Below the pieces are notes generated by a model. That model ran no database searches. It was not told the DNA's origin and saw only the letters and a program-made list of their open reading frames with translations. From Streptomyces sp. RB17 (GTDB lineage Bacteria > Actinomycetota > Actinomycetes > Streptomycetales > Streptomycetaceae): a DNA stretch of 64,000 nt. Positions 1 through 8,976 of this stretch are shown here, piece after piece (position 1 is the stretch's first letter; the number at the start of each line of letters is the position of its first letter). The stretch lies in assembly GCF_009604455.1 (NCBI RefSeq), contig NZ_WEGL01000003.1:1-64000 (forward strand), written 5' to 3'. Made by a program: the position numbers and the translations under genes.

Positions 1-359
1 CCAGGCCCTCGGCCACCAAGTCGCGCTCAGCCCAGCATCAGCCTGACCCTCCCGTCTCACGCCATCCGGTCCGCAAGCGGCCCGGATGCTGCCGCCTGCC
101 CTCCCGCACATCGATTTTCCGATCAGCATCAGTGCCGCAGCGCCGAGGCCCCTGGGGCTGGGTCGATCTTCGTGACTTCGCCTAGCCCCACGGCCTCCGC
201 CGCAGGTCGGTCCGGCAATGAGCCCTAGAGCACCTGGCCTTCCCAGCCTGGTGGCGCAACAGAAGTGGCCTGCTGTCGTCCTGGCTGCGGCGCTGAGGCG
301 CCGGTCCCGGCCGGCAGCAGGCCACTGTCTAGATCCTCACTGTGGGAGCGTGGCTCGGG
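1..359. other. Left edge, no assignable gene
   Basis: The only coding hint is a 14-codon open stretch that enters from outside in frame 2 and stops with TGA at 44-46, encoding a tail like ALGHQVALSPASA. It could be the C-terminus of a plus-strand gene, but it is too short to assign. From 47 to 359 I see no convincing gene on either strand. The three minus-strand genes to the right read toward this stretch, so it includes their 3' flank. Confidence 0.25.
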
Positions 360-659
360 TCAGGCGGATGCAGGCGCCGAGGGACGCGCTTCACAATTCT
401 TTGCCTCCGAGCCGGCCTGGATGAGCCGCGCTAGGAGCAGGGCCGCTTCAGGACGCACTGTGCCGAGGCGGACCAGGCCGTCACCGCGCACATTCACGTC
501 CGCTGCGAGCCCTGGGAAGTCTGCCTCCAGCCCCAGCGCAGCGAGTTGTCCGGCGAGGCGGTCGGCGCCGCGTCGAGCCTCGCCCCAGCCTCGGACGTAG
601 CTCACGCCGGCCGTCAAGTTCTCGGCGCGTGGGGCGATTACTCCGCGTCGGTCTGTCAT
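360..659 (-). CDS. Hypothetical protein, paralogue of the upstream gene
   Basis: A 99-residue soluble protein of unknown function. Its ATG overlaps the stop of the preceding gene as ATGA (656-659), so it is the last gene of a tightly coupled three-gene operon. The core (residues about 45-85) has the pattern DFPxLxADxNxxGxGLVxLGxVxPxxAxxLAxL, which is also present in the neighbour at 656-964. The two are therefore diverged tandem duplicates. No signal peptide, membrane segment or known catalytic motif is visible. Because they always follow the primase/polymerase-like gene here, a shared regulatory or replication-linked role is possible, but this is inference only. Confidence 0.6.
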   Translation of the reverse strand: MTDRRGVIAPRAENLTAGVSYVRGWGEARRGADRLAGQLAALGLEADFPGLAADVNVRGDGLVRLGTVRPEAALLLARLIQAGSEAKNCEARPSAPASA

Positions 660-964
660 GAGTTCGCTGCCCCCGGCTCGTGGTCAGTCTCGGTGTCGCG
701 GCGAGGCTCGGCGGCACTCACCAGGGCCAGGCGCAGCAGTTCGGCCAGGTGCTCGGCAGTTGCAGGCGAAACACGTCCCAGTTCGACCAAGCCGTGGCCG
801 AAGGCGTTCAGGTCGGCGCGCAGGTAGGGGAAGTCGCGCTCCATGCCCGCGCTGATCAAGGCGTCGCGGAGGGCCGTAGTCGCATCGCGAGCGGCGTACC
901 AGCCGTCGCTTTCCAGCGGGGACCAGCGCGCTGTGTCAAGGCGGCCGCGGGGTTGCTCATGCAC
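656..964 (-). CDS. Hypothetical protein, first of two tandem paralogues
   Basis: About 102 residues from a GTG start at 964. This start overlaps the end of the upstream gene (stop at 957-959) by 8 nt and avoids a low-complexity Arg/Pro-rich extension that would overlap that gene more deeply. The body contains WYAARDATTALRDAL followed by the DFPYLRADLNAFGHGLVELG block shared with the 360-659 protein. It appears soluble and all-helical. The function is unknown. The gene is translationally coupled to both neighbours. Confidence 0.6.
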   Translation of the reverse strand: MHEQPRGRLDTARWSPLESDGWYAARDATTALRDALISAGMERDFPYLRADLNAFGHGLVELGRVSPATAEHLAELLRLALVSAAEPRRDTETDHEPGAANS

Positions 965-1505
965 CGGAAGTCGACTCCTCCGGGTAGGCCGCCATGGCGT
1001 CAGCGGCGGAGCTGAACCGATCGCCGTAGCGGTCGACGCGTGCCAGTAGCTCGGCGGCGGCAACAAGCACTGTTGCCAGGGCGATCGGACGGAGCGGATC
1101 GGCCTCCGGGCGCCGTACCGGGGCACGGAGCCATTCGTAGCGGTCGCCGCTCAAAGGCATGGGACCCGGCACCACCACCACTGATTTGAGACCGAGGTAG
1201 CGGTACTCCGGCGGCTCGCTGGTCTCACGCCTGAGAAAGTAGGTGAACCAGTCGCGGCTGTTGGAGCTGAGGAAGAAGCCGACCCTGCGGGCCCGACGGT
1301 CGACCATGACCGGGCCGCAGGGCAACTCTCGGCGGCACGTCTGATCGAACGTCTCCAGGCCGAGCCGCTGTTCCACCGACACCACGTCGAAGAGGCGGCC
1401 GGCGGGAATCATCGACGGGCTGCGCGGGTCGTCCGCCCAGAGCGCCCGGCACATCACCGGGTCGTCCGCCGCTGCCGACAGCCACTCGATGCCTCGCTTG
1501 GTCAT
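957..1505 (-). CDS. Primase/polymerase-like (BDP-type) short protein
   Basis: A 182-residue protein starting at the ATG at 1505 (MTKRGIEWLSAAADDP), preceded by a purine-rich GGGAAGAAG. It resembles short Streptomyces proteins that are commonly annotated as bifunctional DNA primase/polymerase N-terminal-like. Recognisable blocks are AGRLFDVV, a GPVMVDRRARRVGFFLSS strand-turn, and SVVVVPGPMPLSGDRYEWLRAP. The last block resembles the nucleotide-binding end of the AEP-like fold. Activity is doubtful because the classic paired acidic catalytic residues are not obvious. It heads the three-gene operon and is divergent from the XRE pseudogene at 1744, with which it may have been exchanged as an accessory cassette. 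Confidence 0.6.
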   Translation of the reverse strand: MTKRGIEWLSAAADDPVMCRALWADDPRSPSMIPAGRLFDVVSVEQRLGLETFDQTCRRELPCGPVMVDRRARRVGFFLSSNSRDWFTYFLRRETSEPPEYRYLGLKSVVVVPGPMPLSGDRYEWLRAPVRRPEADPLRPIALATVLVAAAELLARVDRYGDRFSSAADAMAAYPEESTSGA

Positions 1506-1743
1506 CGTTTGCACGTCTTCTTCCCACCTCGGGTCGGCGACTGGCACTGACCAGGGCAGATGACGACAGGTGACGAGGGATGACGTGTGGCGCGGAGGCC
1601 CGTCACCCCCCGTCGTCCCGAAGTGGTGGCGACAAATCCCGTTCGCCGCTGCCAACGGGGTTGTCAATCGCGTACGTTCGTGATGGTCAAGGCCCACACA
1701 CCACCCCCTTTGCACTGCCACGAGGAGGGAACGGCCGTCTCCT

Positions 1744-2594
1744 ATGGATCCCGTCAGCGAGCGTTTACGCCGGGCCCGAACCGAACTCGGCTGGAGCCAA
1801 CTGCGATTGGTACGGGAACTACGCAAGGCCGCAGCCAAGCGCGGCCACCAGCTCCCACGGACGACAGCATCAAGCGGCGCATCGCGAGCTGGGAGAACGG
1901 GCACAGCGTGCCGGAGGGGTTCTACGGCGCTCTGCTCGGGGACGCATACGGCGCCAGCCCACATGAGCTGGGGCTGGAACAGGACGGCAGAGAGCAGGCC
2001 GTGCTTCTGGACGCCAGCTACCCCGACAGCCCTGACGCTGCGATCAACTCGGTTGACCGGCTATGGAGCGCCGACCTGAACCGGTACGAGCCGCTGTTGC
2101 AGTCCGAGGCGTCCGAGCCAGCGTGGAACGAAGCGTCCTTACGATGGTTGGTGGCACCAGAGCCGGCGCCCCGATCCGGTCGGCCGGTGGGACTGCGTGT
2201 GGGACTTGGGGACGTGGCAACGGTGAAGACCACGGCCGACATGTTCGCCAGACTCGACGACCAGTTCGGCGGCGACCACGCCCGGCGGTCCGTTATCCAG
2301 TACCTCAGTGCCGAGGTGGTGCCGCTGCTGCGTGGCAGCTACAGCGACGCCGTGGGGAGGGCTCTCTACTCCACCGTGGCGGAGGCGACCCTTCTCGCCG
2401 GCTGGATGTCGTACGACGCCTGCCATCGCGGACTCGCCCAGCGCTACTTCCTTCAAGCCCTCCGGCTGGCCCAGGACGCCAACGACCGGCGCCTTGCCGG
2501 AAGCATCCTGTCGGCGATGAGCCATCAGGCCACCTTCCTCGGCCGGTACACCGAGGCAGCGACGCTCGCCCGTGCCGCCTTGGCCAGACCGTGA
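1744..2594 (+). pseudogene. XRE-family regulator, frameshifted and truncated
   Basis: The gene starts at ATG 1744 with a helix-turn-helix half (MDPVSERLRRARTELGWSQ). Near 1855-1870 the reading frame shifts, and the rest of the helix-turn-helix (SIKRRIASWENGHSVPEGFY) continues in the frame ending at 2594. The shift is consistent with loss of one base. The C-terminal part is a TPR-like helical region (SAEVVPLLRGSYSDAVGR, HRGLAQRYFLQALRLA). The protein stops after ARAALARP, well short of the roughly 420-460 residues usual for this Streptomyces family. It is therefore doubly broken unless a sequencing error explains the shift. A DNA fragment resembling an IS end follows the stop. Confidence 0.65.
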
Positions 2595-2918
2595 TGTATC
2601 TCATGAAGCGGTCATAGCCGAGCTATCTCATAAAACCGACACAGCGGGCACTGAACCAGTCACGAATGCGCAGGAGCCAGCCCAACACGCGAGGGTCCCG
2701 CTGCCACCCGGACTGAAGCCGTGCGACAACCAGGCCGGCATACACGTCCTCGATGGATTGCCCAGGCCGTGCGGGACACGCTCGGCATGGACATAGGTGA
2801 TCGAAGCGGACGAAGCAGTGACAAGCCACACAGGGGCAATCCCTTGCCTCATGGACGGCCTCGGGGTGGGATCGCAGACCACGGCCGAGCGTGGTCTAGT
2901 CCACTACGAGGAGCATCT
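2595..2918. other. Intergenic, possible mobile-element remnant
   Basis: Just after the truncated XRE gene lies GAGCTATCTCATAAAACCG (about 2621-2639), which resembles terminal inverted repeats of Streptomyces IS elements. A related tATCTCATgaagcggtca lies at 2596-2613. On the minus strand a 68-codon open frame (2623-2829; SIEDVYAGLVVARLQSGWQ, ending CVGFMR) could be the C-terminal tail of a decayed transposase. No complete element, target duplication or second end is visible. A Shine-Dalgarno GAGGAG at 2908-2913 serves the following protease gene. Confidence 0.3.
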
Positions 2919-4292
2919 ATGCGCAGGATTCATGCGCGGCGGCGCACTGCGGTCGCCGCAGCCTGGGTCACCAGCCTCACCAGTTTCGCAGCGATAGCAG
3001 GGCTTTTCTCTGGTTCCGTCGCCGTCGCTGCACCCGTGCAACCGGCGCAAGAAGTCAAGCCCGTGCCGGCGGCCGGACAGCAGTCGAAGAGCGCGCCCGG
3101 CAGCCTGATGACCACTGCGCAGTGCCGGGAGAAGTGGGGGTTCGACTGCTACAACGCGCTCCAGTACCGCCAGGCGTACAACCTGAACCCGCTGTACAAG
3201 GCAGGAGTGACCGGCAAGGGGCGCACGATCGTGATCGTGGATCCGTTCGGCTCGCCGACCATCCAGAAGGACCTGGATGTCTACAGCGCCCGGTTCGGCA
3301 TGAAGAGCACCCATGTCGACGTGGTCAAGTGGGGCAACGTCCCGCGCTTCGACCCCGGCGACGCCGACCAGCTCGGCTGGGCCGGGGAGACCACCCTCGA
3401 CGTGGAGATGGCCCATGCCGTCGCCCCGGACGCGCACATCGTCCTGGCGGAGACCGGGGTCGGCCGGATCGGGGACGGCACCACCGGCCTGAAAGAGGTC
3501 ATGGACGCCGAGAAGTCGCTCATCGACCGCGGCGTGGGCGATGTGATCAGCCAGAGCTGGGGCGTGGCGGAGAACAACTTCCCCGGCTTCGGCAAGGGTG
3601 ACTTCTCCAGCATCCAGAACCTGCGGTACGCCTTCAAGGACGCGGCCAAGCACGGTGTGACCGTCACCGACGCTTCCGGCGACAGCGGACCCACCGACAC
3701 AACCGCGAACGGCCAGAGCACCTATCCGTACAGGGTCAACGCCTGGCCGACCGACGACCCCCTGGTGGTCTCTGTCGGCGGCACCCAGCTGCACCTGGAC
3801 GGCAACGGCAACCGCACCGCGCCGGACAGCGTCTACAACGACCACGGCGCCGGCGGCGGCGGCCAGTCCCACGTCTTCGCCCGTCCCTCGTATCAGAACG
3901 GGGTGGCCGGCAATCACCGCAGCACCCCGGACGTCTCCATGTCCGCCGCGCTGAAGGGCGGCGGATGGGTGTACTCCAGCTACGACCCCAAGCGGGTCGG
4001 CTGGGAGGTCTACGTCGGCACCAGCGAGGCCAGCCCGCTCTTCGCAGGAATCGTGGCCCTGGCCGACCAGGTTGCCGGGCACCGGCTGGGGGACATCCAC
4101 CAGGCGCTGTACTCGCTGTACGCGAAGTCGTCGTCGAACCCGTCCACCGGGATCGTGGACGTGAAGGACGGCACGAACAACAGCTACGCGGGAGTCACCG
4201 GCTACACCGCGGTGAAGGGCTACGACATGGCGACCGGCGTCGGAACGATCGACGCGGCCCGCTTCGTCCCGGCCCTCGCCAAGCAGGGCTGA
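2919..4292 (+). CDS. Secreted S53 family (sedolisin) serine-carboxyl peptidase
   Basis: A 457-residue exported protease. The ATG at 2919 sits 5 nt after GAGGAG and opens a Sec/Tat-like signal (RRIHARRR, then a hydrophobic segment to about residue 36, AVAAP). The expected sedolisin residues are present: Glu157 and Asp161 in GETTLDVEMAHAVAP, the oxyanion Asp255 in ASGDSGP, and nucleophile Ser369 in GTSEASPLFAG. A C-terminal GYDMATGVGTIDA fits the family calcium site. Only about 60 residues separate the signal from the catalytic start, so the classical long S53 pro-domain is missing or very short, as in several Streptomyces homologues. It probably cleaves proteins outside the cell at acidic pH. 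It is monocistronic. Confidence 0.9.
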   Translation: MRRIHARRRTAVAAAWVTSLTSFAAIAGLFSGSVAVAAPVQPAQEVKPVPAAGQQSKSAPGSLMTTAQCREKWGFDCYNALQYRQAYNLNPLYKAGVTGKGRTIVIVDPFGSPTIQKDLDVYSARFGMKSTHVDVVKWGNVPRFDPGDADQLGWAGETTLDVEMAHAVAPDAHIVLAETGVGRIGDGTTGLKEVMDAEKSLIDRGVGDVISQSWGVAENNFPGFGKGDFSSIQNLRYAFKDAAKHGVTVTDASGDSGPTDTTANGQSTYPYRVNAWPTDDPLVVSVGGTQLHLDGNGNRTAPDSVYNDHGAGGGGQSHVFARPSYQNGVAGNHRSTPDVSMSAALKGGGWVYSSYDPKRVGWEVYVGTSEASPLFAGIVALADQVAGHRLGDIHQALYSLYAKSSSNPSTGIVDVKDGTNNSYAGVTGYTAVKGYDMATGVGTIDAARFVPALAKQG

Positions 4293-4352
4293 CCACATTC
4301 TGGCCCCGAGGCGCAGGCGTCCGGCGTACCACTGCCGGGCCCCGCGCCGGGA

Positions 4353-4385
4353 CGGCGGCTCGTACACGCAGACGTACGCCGCCGG
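4353..4385 (+). terminator. Possible hairpin terminator of the protease gene
   Basis: GGCGGC and GTAC on the left arm pair with GTAC and GCCGCC on the right arm, with a 2-nt bulge. The hairpin lies about 60 nt after the protease stop. No U-tract follows, so the assignment is tentative. Confidence 0.3.
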
Positions 4386-4551
4386 ACGTAGCCGTGTGAC
4401 GGGGCTGTGGACGAGGCGTGGGCGGGATCTTGAAGCATCGTCGCAGGTTGCTGACTGGATCTGGCCCTGGGCTTGGCTTGACCTCACGGCAGGGCGAGTG
4501 GCGCGGCCCCAGCCGTGAAGTCCGCGGCACCCAACTGCTTAGATCGCTGAC

Positions 4552-5298
4552 ATGACGGACTGGTCCCAGCTTCACCACGCCTACGGCACGGCAGAAGACA
4601 TTCCCGGCCTGCTCGACGCTGTGAGCCCGGCCCCGAAGGACTCAGGCTGGACCGAACTTTGGTCCCGGCTGTGTCATCAGGGCACCGTCTACTCAGCAAG
4701 CTACGCGGCCCTGCCTGCCCTGCGGGACATGGCACGCCGGTGGTCACCTGTGGACCGGCAGATGCCGCTCTGCCTGGCCGGCGCCATTGTGGCCGGCGTT
4801 GATCAGCCATTTGGCGATGAAGATCCCCACGTGGCCTACCCCTCGGAGATGTCCGACCTGGTGCAACTGACCGAGGAAGCTCTCCGGGAACCGGCCCTCG
4901 GCGACGACTCAGGCACTTACGTCTACTTGCTGGCCGCACTCCTCAGCTTCGAGGGGGTCGAAGTGTGGGGCGAACAGCTCGACGGACTGAACGACGACGA
5001 ATACGAAGTCCCCTGCCCCTCATGCAGTACAGAGAACTTCATAGCCTTCGGCGAGTACGGCTTCTTCTCAACCACGGACAGCATGTACATGAACGAGACC
5101 GCCGCAAAGAAGATGCCGCTGCAGCCTGCGGCCGCCTCAGCCCTGGAGGGGCTGGCCCAAAGACTCCACAGTCGCGCACTCGCAGACGGCCAGACCGATG
5201 TCGCGCATAAGTTGACTTACGTTTTCGGCAAAGCACAGTGCGCCGAGTGCGATGCGGTCTTCAGCGTCGCGGAAGCCATCACGGGTGAGCATGGCTAA
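4552..5298 (+). CDS. Hypothetical protein with two CxxC pairs
   Basis: A 248-residue cytosolic protein starting MTDWSQLHHAYGTAEDIPGLL. The first 130 residues resemble a HEAT-like helical domain found in many Streptomyces orphan proteins (ELWSRLCHQGTVYSASYAALPAL). Two CxxC pairs, CPSC (about residue 152) and CAEC (about residue 233), could bind one zinc in the C-terminal half. No catalytic motif is recognised. It stands alone between the protease and the NHEJ genes. Related proteins sometimes occur as immunity or antitoxin-like orphans, but no toxin is adjacent, so I assign no function. Confidence 0.75.
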   Translation: MTDWSQLHHAYGTAEDIPGLLDAVSPAPKDSGWTELWSRLCHQGTVYSASYAALPALRDMARRWSPVDRQMPLCLAGAIVAGVDQPFGDEDPHVAYPSEMSDLVQLTEEALREPALGDDSGTYVYLLAALLSFEGVEVWGEQLDGLNDDEYEVPCPSCSTENFIAFGEYGFFSTTDSMYMNETAAKKMPLQPAAASALEGLAQRLHSRALADGQTDVAHKLTYVFGKAQCAECDAVFSVAEAITGEHG

Positions 5299-5509
5299 GG
5301 CGGCTGCCGTGCTGCATCCAGTGGCCGCCAGCGAGTAAACATCGGCCTCCAGTTCACGCTTCCTGTTCTCGGCCGCGCTCGCACTCCAGGACACGATGGC
5401 CCGGACTCACTGACGACAGTGGAGGACCGCACGGGCACGCGCTGCCACGGGGCTCAACGCGCATGCGGCCGATGTCCTGGCCGTCCTCGGGCGGGGTGGA
5501 GAGCCTTCC

Positions 5510-6571
5510 TCACGCCGTCCGCTTGCGTGACGCCGTCTTCTTGGCCGCCGTCTTCTTCGTCGTCGTCGACTTGGCCGCCGTCGTCTTCTTCGCCCCCTGA
5601 GCCGCCTTGGACGTCGTCTTCGCCCCCTGAGCCGCCCTGGACGTCGACTTCCGGGTCGGTTCCGCCTTCTTGGCGGTGGGTGTCTTCTTCGCCGTGGAGG
5701 TCGACTTCTTGCCGCCCGCCGCCTTGGGGGCAGCCCTCCGTGGCAGGGGTCTGACCTCGGCCGGGCCCGCGGAGGGCGCCGGTTCGCCGCGGGACTCCCG
5801 GGCTGCTCGCACGCTGTTCTCCAGCGCGGACATGAGGTCCAGCACCTTGCCGCCGGCGGCCGGCGCCGGGGTCTGCGGGGGTGCCTCGCCGGAGGCCTTC
5901 GCGGCGATGACCTCCTCCAGGGCCGCCCGGTACTCGTCGTGGAGGTCTTCCAGGTCCACCTCGCCGAGGGTGTCCATGAGGGCGTCGGCGAGATCGAGTT
6001 CCTTGTCGCGGACGGTGACGTCGGCGTCGGGGGCGACGCCCTCGGGGGCGCGGACCTCGTCCGGCCACAGCAGGCCGTGCATGGCGATGGCGTCGCCGAC
6101 CACCCGGAGCATGCCGAGGCGTTCGCGGCCGCGCAGGGCGTACTTCGCGATGGCCACCTTGTTGCTGCGCTTCAGGGCCTCGCGGAGCAGGGTGTACGGC
6201 TTGGCCGCGGGGGCCCCGCCGGCGGCGAGGTAGTACGCCGCGCCCATCTGGAGCGGGTCGATCCGGTCGGCCGGGACGAAGGCCACGATCTCGATCGTGC
6301 GGGCCGTCGGGATGGGGAGGTGGGAGAGATCGTCGTCGGTGATCGGGATGATCGTGCCGTCGGCGTCCTCGTATCCCTTGCCGATCTCCGACTGGCTGAC
6401 CTCGCGGTCCTCCAGCTCGCACACCTTGCGGTAGCGGATGCGGCCGTTGTCCTCGGTGTGGATCTGGCGGAAGGAGATCGCATGGCTCTCCGTGGCGTTC
6501 ACCAGCTTGATCGGGATCGTGACGAGCCCGAAGGAGATGGCGCCGTTCCATATGGACCGCACGTGCCGCAC
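5510..6571 (-). CDS. ku: Ku, non-homologous end-joining protein
   Basis: A 353-residue Ku homodimer subunit that binds DNA double-strand ends and recruits the ligase/polymerase. The GTG start at 6571 follows AGGGAAGGGAAGG. The core Ku domain runs from RSIWNGAISFGLVTIPIKL through ADRIDPLQMGAAYYL to about residue 255. A Lys/Ala/Thr-rich histone-H1-like tail follows (residues about 290-353, with repeats such as AAQGAKTTSK), as in other actinomycete Ku proteins where such tails contact DNA. It is divergently transcribed from the polymerase-domain gene at 6631 with a 59-nt gap, the classical bacterial NHEJ pairing. From memory it corresponds to SCO5309. Confidence 0.95.
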   Translation of the reverse strand: MRHVRSIWNGAISFGLVTIPIKLVNATESHAISFRQIHTEDNGRIRYRKVCELEDREVSQSEIGKGYEDADGTIIPITDDDLSHLPIPTARTIEIVAFVPADRIDPLQMGAAYYLAAGGAPAAKPYTLLREALKRSNKVAIAKYALRGRERLGMLRVVGDAIAMHGLLWPDEVRAPEGVAPDADVTVRDKELDLADALMDTLGEVDLEDLHDEYRAALEEVIAAKASGEAPPQTPAPAAGGKVLDLMSALENSVRAARESRGEPAPSAGPAEVRPLPRRAAPKAAGGKKSTSTAKKTPTAKKAEPTRKSTSRAAQGAKTTSKAAQGAKKTTAAKSTTTKKTAAKKTASRKRTA

Positions 6572-6630
6572 CCTTCCCTTCCCTGAGCCGACACCGTCAC
6601 TTTCGGCGTTATGTCTGGGATTGTCATCCT

Positions 6631-7518
6631 ATGACGCCAATCACAGAGGTGGAGGGACGGCGCGTTGCGCTCAGCAACCTGGAGAAGGTGCTGTATCCGG
6701 AGACCGGCTTCACGAAGGCGGAACTGGTTCACTACTACGCGACCAGCGCCGAGGTACTGCTGCCGCACCTGCGCGACCGGGCCGTGTCCTTCCTGCGCTA
6801 TCCGGACGGTCCGGAGGGGCAGCTGTTCTTCACGAAGAACGTTCCGCCCGGTACGCCCGAGTGGGTCACCACCGCCGAGGTGCCGCGGTCCTCGGCGGAC
6901 AGTCCGGCCCGGATGGTGGTGCTGCAGGATCTGGCGAGCCTGGTCTGGGCGGCGAATCTCGTCACCGAGTTCCACACCCATCAGTGGCTGGTGCAGACCC
7001 CGGACGAGGCCGACCGGCTGGTCTTCGACTTGGACCCGGGCGCGCCCGCGACCGTCGTCCACTGCTGCGAGGTGGCCCTGTGGCTGCGCGAGCGGCTCGC
7101 GGCGGACGGCGTCGAGGCGTACCCGAAGACGGCCGGGTCGAAGGGGCTGCATCTGCTGGCGGCGGTGCGCGGGGGTTCGTCCGAGCGGACCAGCGAGTAC
7201 GCGAAGGCGCTCGCGGTGGAGGCCGAGCGGGCGATGCCGCGGCTGGTGGTGCACCGGATGACGAAGAGCCTCAGGCCGGGGAAGGTGTTCGTCGACTGGA
7301 GCCAGAACGCGGCCCGCAAGACCACGGCCACGCCCTACACGCTGCGCGCCCGCCGGGCCCCCCTGGTGTCCGCGCCGGTGAGCTGGGAGGAGGTCGCCGA
7401 CTGCCGTGACCCCGCTCAGCTGGAGTTCCAGGCGGGCGACATCGCGCCGCGGCTGCAGGACCTCGGGGACCTCATGGCCCCCCTGCTGGCCCCGGAGACC
7501 GCGGCCGCCCTCCCCTGA
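6631..7518 (+). CDS. ligD: LigD-type NHEJ polymerase domain protein (stand-alone PolDom)
   Basis: A 295-residue stand-alone archaeo-eukaryotic primase-like polymerase that fills ends during non-homologous end joining. Catalytic acids are Asp133 and Asp135 (VFDLDPG) and Asp222 (VFVDWSQN), with the family His174 in SKGLHLL. There is no ligase or phosphoesterase domain, so nick sealing must come from a ligase encoded elsewhere. This matches the split arrangement of Streptomyces, where from memory this gene is SCO5308. It is transcribed away from ku, and the intergenic region must hold both promoters. Confidence 0.92.
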   Translation: MTPITEVEGRRVALSNLEKVLYPETGFTKAELVHYYATSAEVLLPHLRDRAVSFLRYPDGPEGQLFFTKNVPPGTPEWVTTAEVPRSSADSPARMVVLQDLASLVWAANLVTEFHTHQWLVQTPDEADRLVFDLDPGAPATVVHCCEVALWLRERLAADGVEAYPKTAGSKGLHLLAAVRGGSSERTSEYAKALAVEAERAMPRLVVHRMTKSLRPGKVFVDWSQNAARKTTATPYTLRARRAPLVSAPVSWEEVADCRDPAQLEFQAGDIAPRLQDLGDLMAPLLAPETAAALP

Positions 7519-7519
7519 G

Positions 7520-8323
7520 CTACACCCTCCCCCACGTGTTCCGGTCCCGCGCCATCCCGTGCAGCGCCTCCACGTCCGCCGGCTTCAGCACCCCGCCGAA
7601 CCGGGCCAGGCCCGCCAGCTCGGTGTCCTGGAGGATGCGTACCGTCCTCGGCTGAACCCGCACCGTCACCTCGGCCGGGCCCGCCAGGGCCAGGACCGGG
7701 CGCACCTCGGCGGTCAGGGCGTAGGAGGCCCGGTCGGCGACCGCGCGCAGCCGGCGCAGCAGCGGCTCGGCCTCGCGGCGGCCGACGGTGACCATCGGGT
7801 CGGCGACCAGGACCCGGGACTTGCGGGCGTACAGGGCATGTACGGCGTACAGGCCGCCGGGGCCGAGCAGCAGATGGTGGATGCGGTCGCCGCCGGGGAG
7901 GGGGACGGAGTGGAGAGCGTGCCAGCCGGCGCCCTCCAGGGCGTCCAGGGCCCCGCCGACGGTCTCCTCGGCGGCCAGGGCGCGCCGGCGCGGGTCGGGG
8001 CGCAGCCGGTGGGCGGGGCCGGGGTCGCGGTCGAGGGCGACGAGCAGGGCCTCGCCGGGGCGGTTGGGCGCCAGGTCGTCGTCGGGGTGCAGGGCCAGCC
8101 GGGCCAGTTCCGCGGGGGTCGGCACCGGTGGCGGGCCCACGGTCACCGGGCCGGTCAGGAACGGTTTCAGGGCTTCCAGTACGTCGTCCCTGCTGTCCTC
8201 GCCCAGCAGGTTGACCCGGCCCGTCTCACGGTCGTACCAGGCGGCATTGCTTCCGTCCGGGCGGCAGACGTACAGCCGCTCCCGGCCGTGCCGATAGGCC
8301 GGCACCACGCGCAGTGCGCTCAT
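7520..8323 (-). CDS. NERD-domain (nuclease-related) protein
   Basis: A 267-residue soluble protein ending two bases from the polymerase gene, in convergent orientation. Residues about 125-205 (LEGAGWHALHSVPLPG, IHHLLLGPGGLYAVHAL, KSRVLVADP) match the NERD pattern of an entering strand, conserved Asp/His/Gly and a Lys-containing strand. This domain is related to restriction-like endonucleases. The N-terminal third (MSALRVVPAYRHGRERLYVC) looks like a small beta domain. Its location next to Ku and PolDom suggests, but does not show, a DNA-processing role. The ATG at 8323 is the natural start. Confidence 0.75.
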   Translation of the reverse strand: MSALRVVPAYRHGRERLYVCRPDGSNAAWYDRETGRVNLLGEDSRDDVLEALKPFLTGPVTVGPPPVPTPAELARLALHPDDDLAPNRPGEALLVALDRDPGPAHRLRPDPRRRALAAEETVGGALDALEGAGWHALHSVPLPGGDRIHHLLLGPGGLYAVHALYARKSRVLVADPMVTVGRREAEPLLRRLRAVADRASYALTAEVRPVLALAGPAEVTVRVQPRTVRILQDTELAGLARFGGVLKPADVEALHGMARDRNTWGRV

Positions 8324-8423
8324 GCGCCATCACCCCTCGACCATGGGAACAGGCGGGGTGCTCCTGGGGCAAGACCGGTTACCGTGGAGGGCGGCCCCGC
8401 GAGGGGGAGTTGGGGAGGCGCCG

Positions 8424-8933
8424 TTGCGGATCCGCGGAAAGCAGCCCGACGTACCGGCTCCGGAGAGCCCCTGGAACGAGATCGTGCCCGGTCTGTGGAT
8501 GGGCGGGCACGAGTTCCGGGGCCGCTCGGGACGGCCGGAGCTCGCTGTCGTACGTGATGAGTTCGATGTGGTGCAGACGCTGCTGCGGCTGCCGGGGTAC
8601 GGCCCCGATCCGGGGGTCGAGCACCATGTGTGGCCGATCCCGGACGGCCCGCTGGACGGGACGCAGCTCGCCGGGGTGATCCGGCTGGCCCGGGCGGCGA
8701 ACGAGGCGCTGGACTCGGGGCGCCGGGTGCTCGTGCGCTGCTACCACGGGTACAACCGCTCGGGCCTGGTCGTCGCGCACGCGCTGGTCCAGCGGGGGCA
8801 CGCCGCACCGGACGAGGTGATCCGGCTGATCCGGGCCCGGCGCTCGGCGTGGGCGCTGCACAACGAGCTGTTCGTGGAGTACCTGCGCGCGGGCCTGACG
8901 ACGGTACGGCTGCTGGAGGAGCTGGCCGAGTAG
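8424..8933 (+). CDS. Dual-specificity / protein-tyrosine-like phosphatase
   Basis: About 169 residues from a TTG start at 8424, preceded by GGGGAGG at 8412-8418. Upstream ATG codons give a low-complexity extension overlapping the NERD gene start. The active-site loop RCYHGYNRSGLV fits HCxxGxxR-type phosphatases with the nucleophile Cys, although His is replaced by Arg-Cys spacing (V-R-C). WNEIVPGLWMGGHEF is the usual N-terminal strand. The C-terminal helix (RSAWALHNELFVEYL) matches actinomycete family members. It probably removes phosphate from a protein. The substrate is unknown. Confidence 0.8.
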   Translation: MRIRGKQPDVPAPESPWNEIVPGLWMGGHEFRGRSGRPELAVVRDEFDVVQTLLRLPGYGPDPGVEHHVWPIPDGPLDGTQLAGVIRLARAANEALDSGRRVLVRCYHGYNRSGLVVAHALVQRGHAAPDEVIRLIRARRSAWALHNELFVEYLRAGLTTVRLLEELAE

Positions 8934-8976
8934 CCTCTCTCCCAGCGCTCACCCACCCCCCACGGGCGCAAAAAGG

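Noticed and set aside
5137..5394. 85-codon minus-strand frame overlapping the CxxC-protein gene end
   Set aside because: Mostly antisense to a supported gene, with no ribosome site or recognisable domain.
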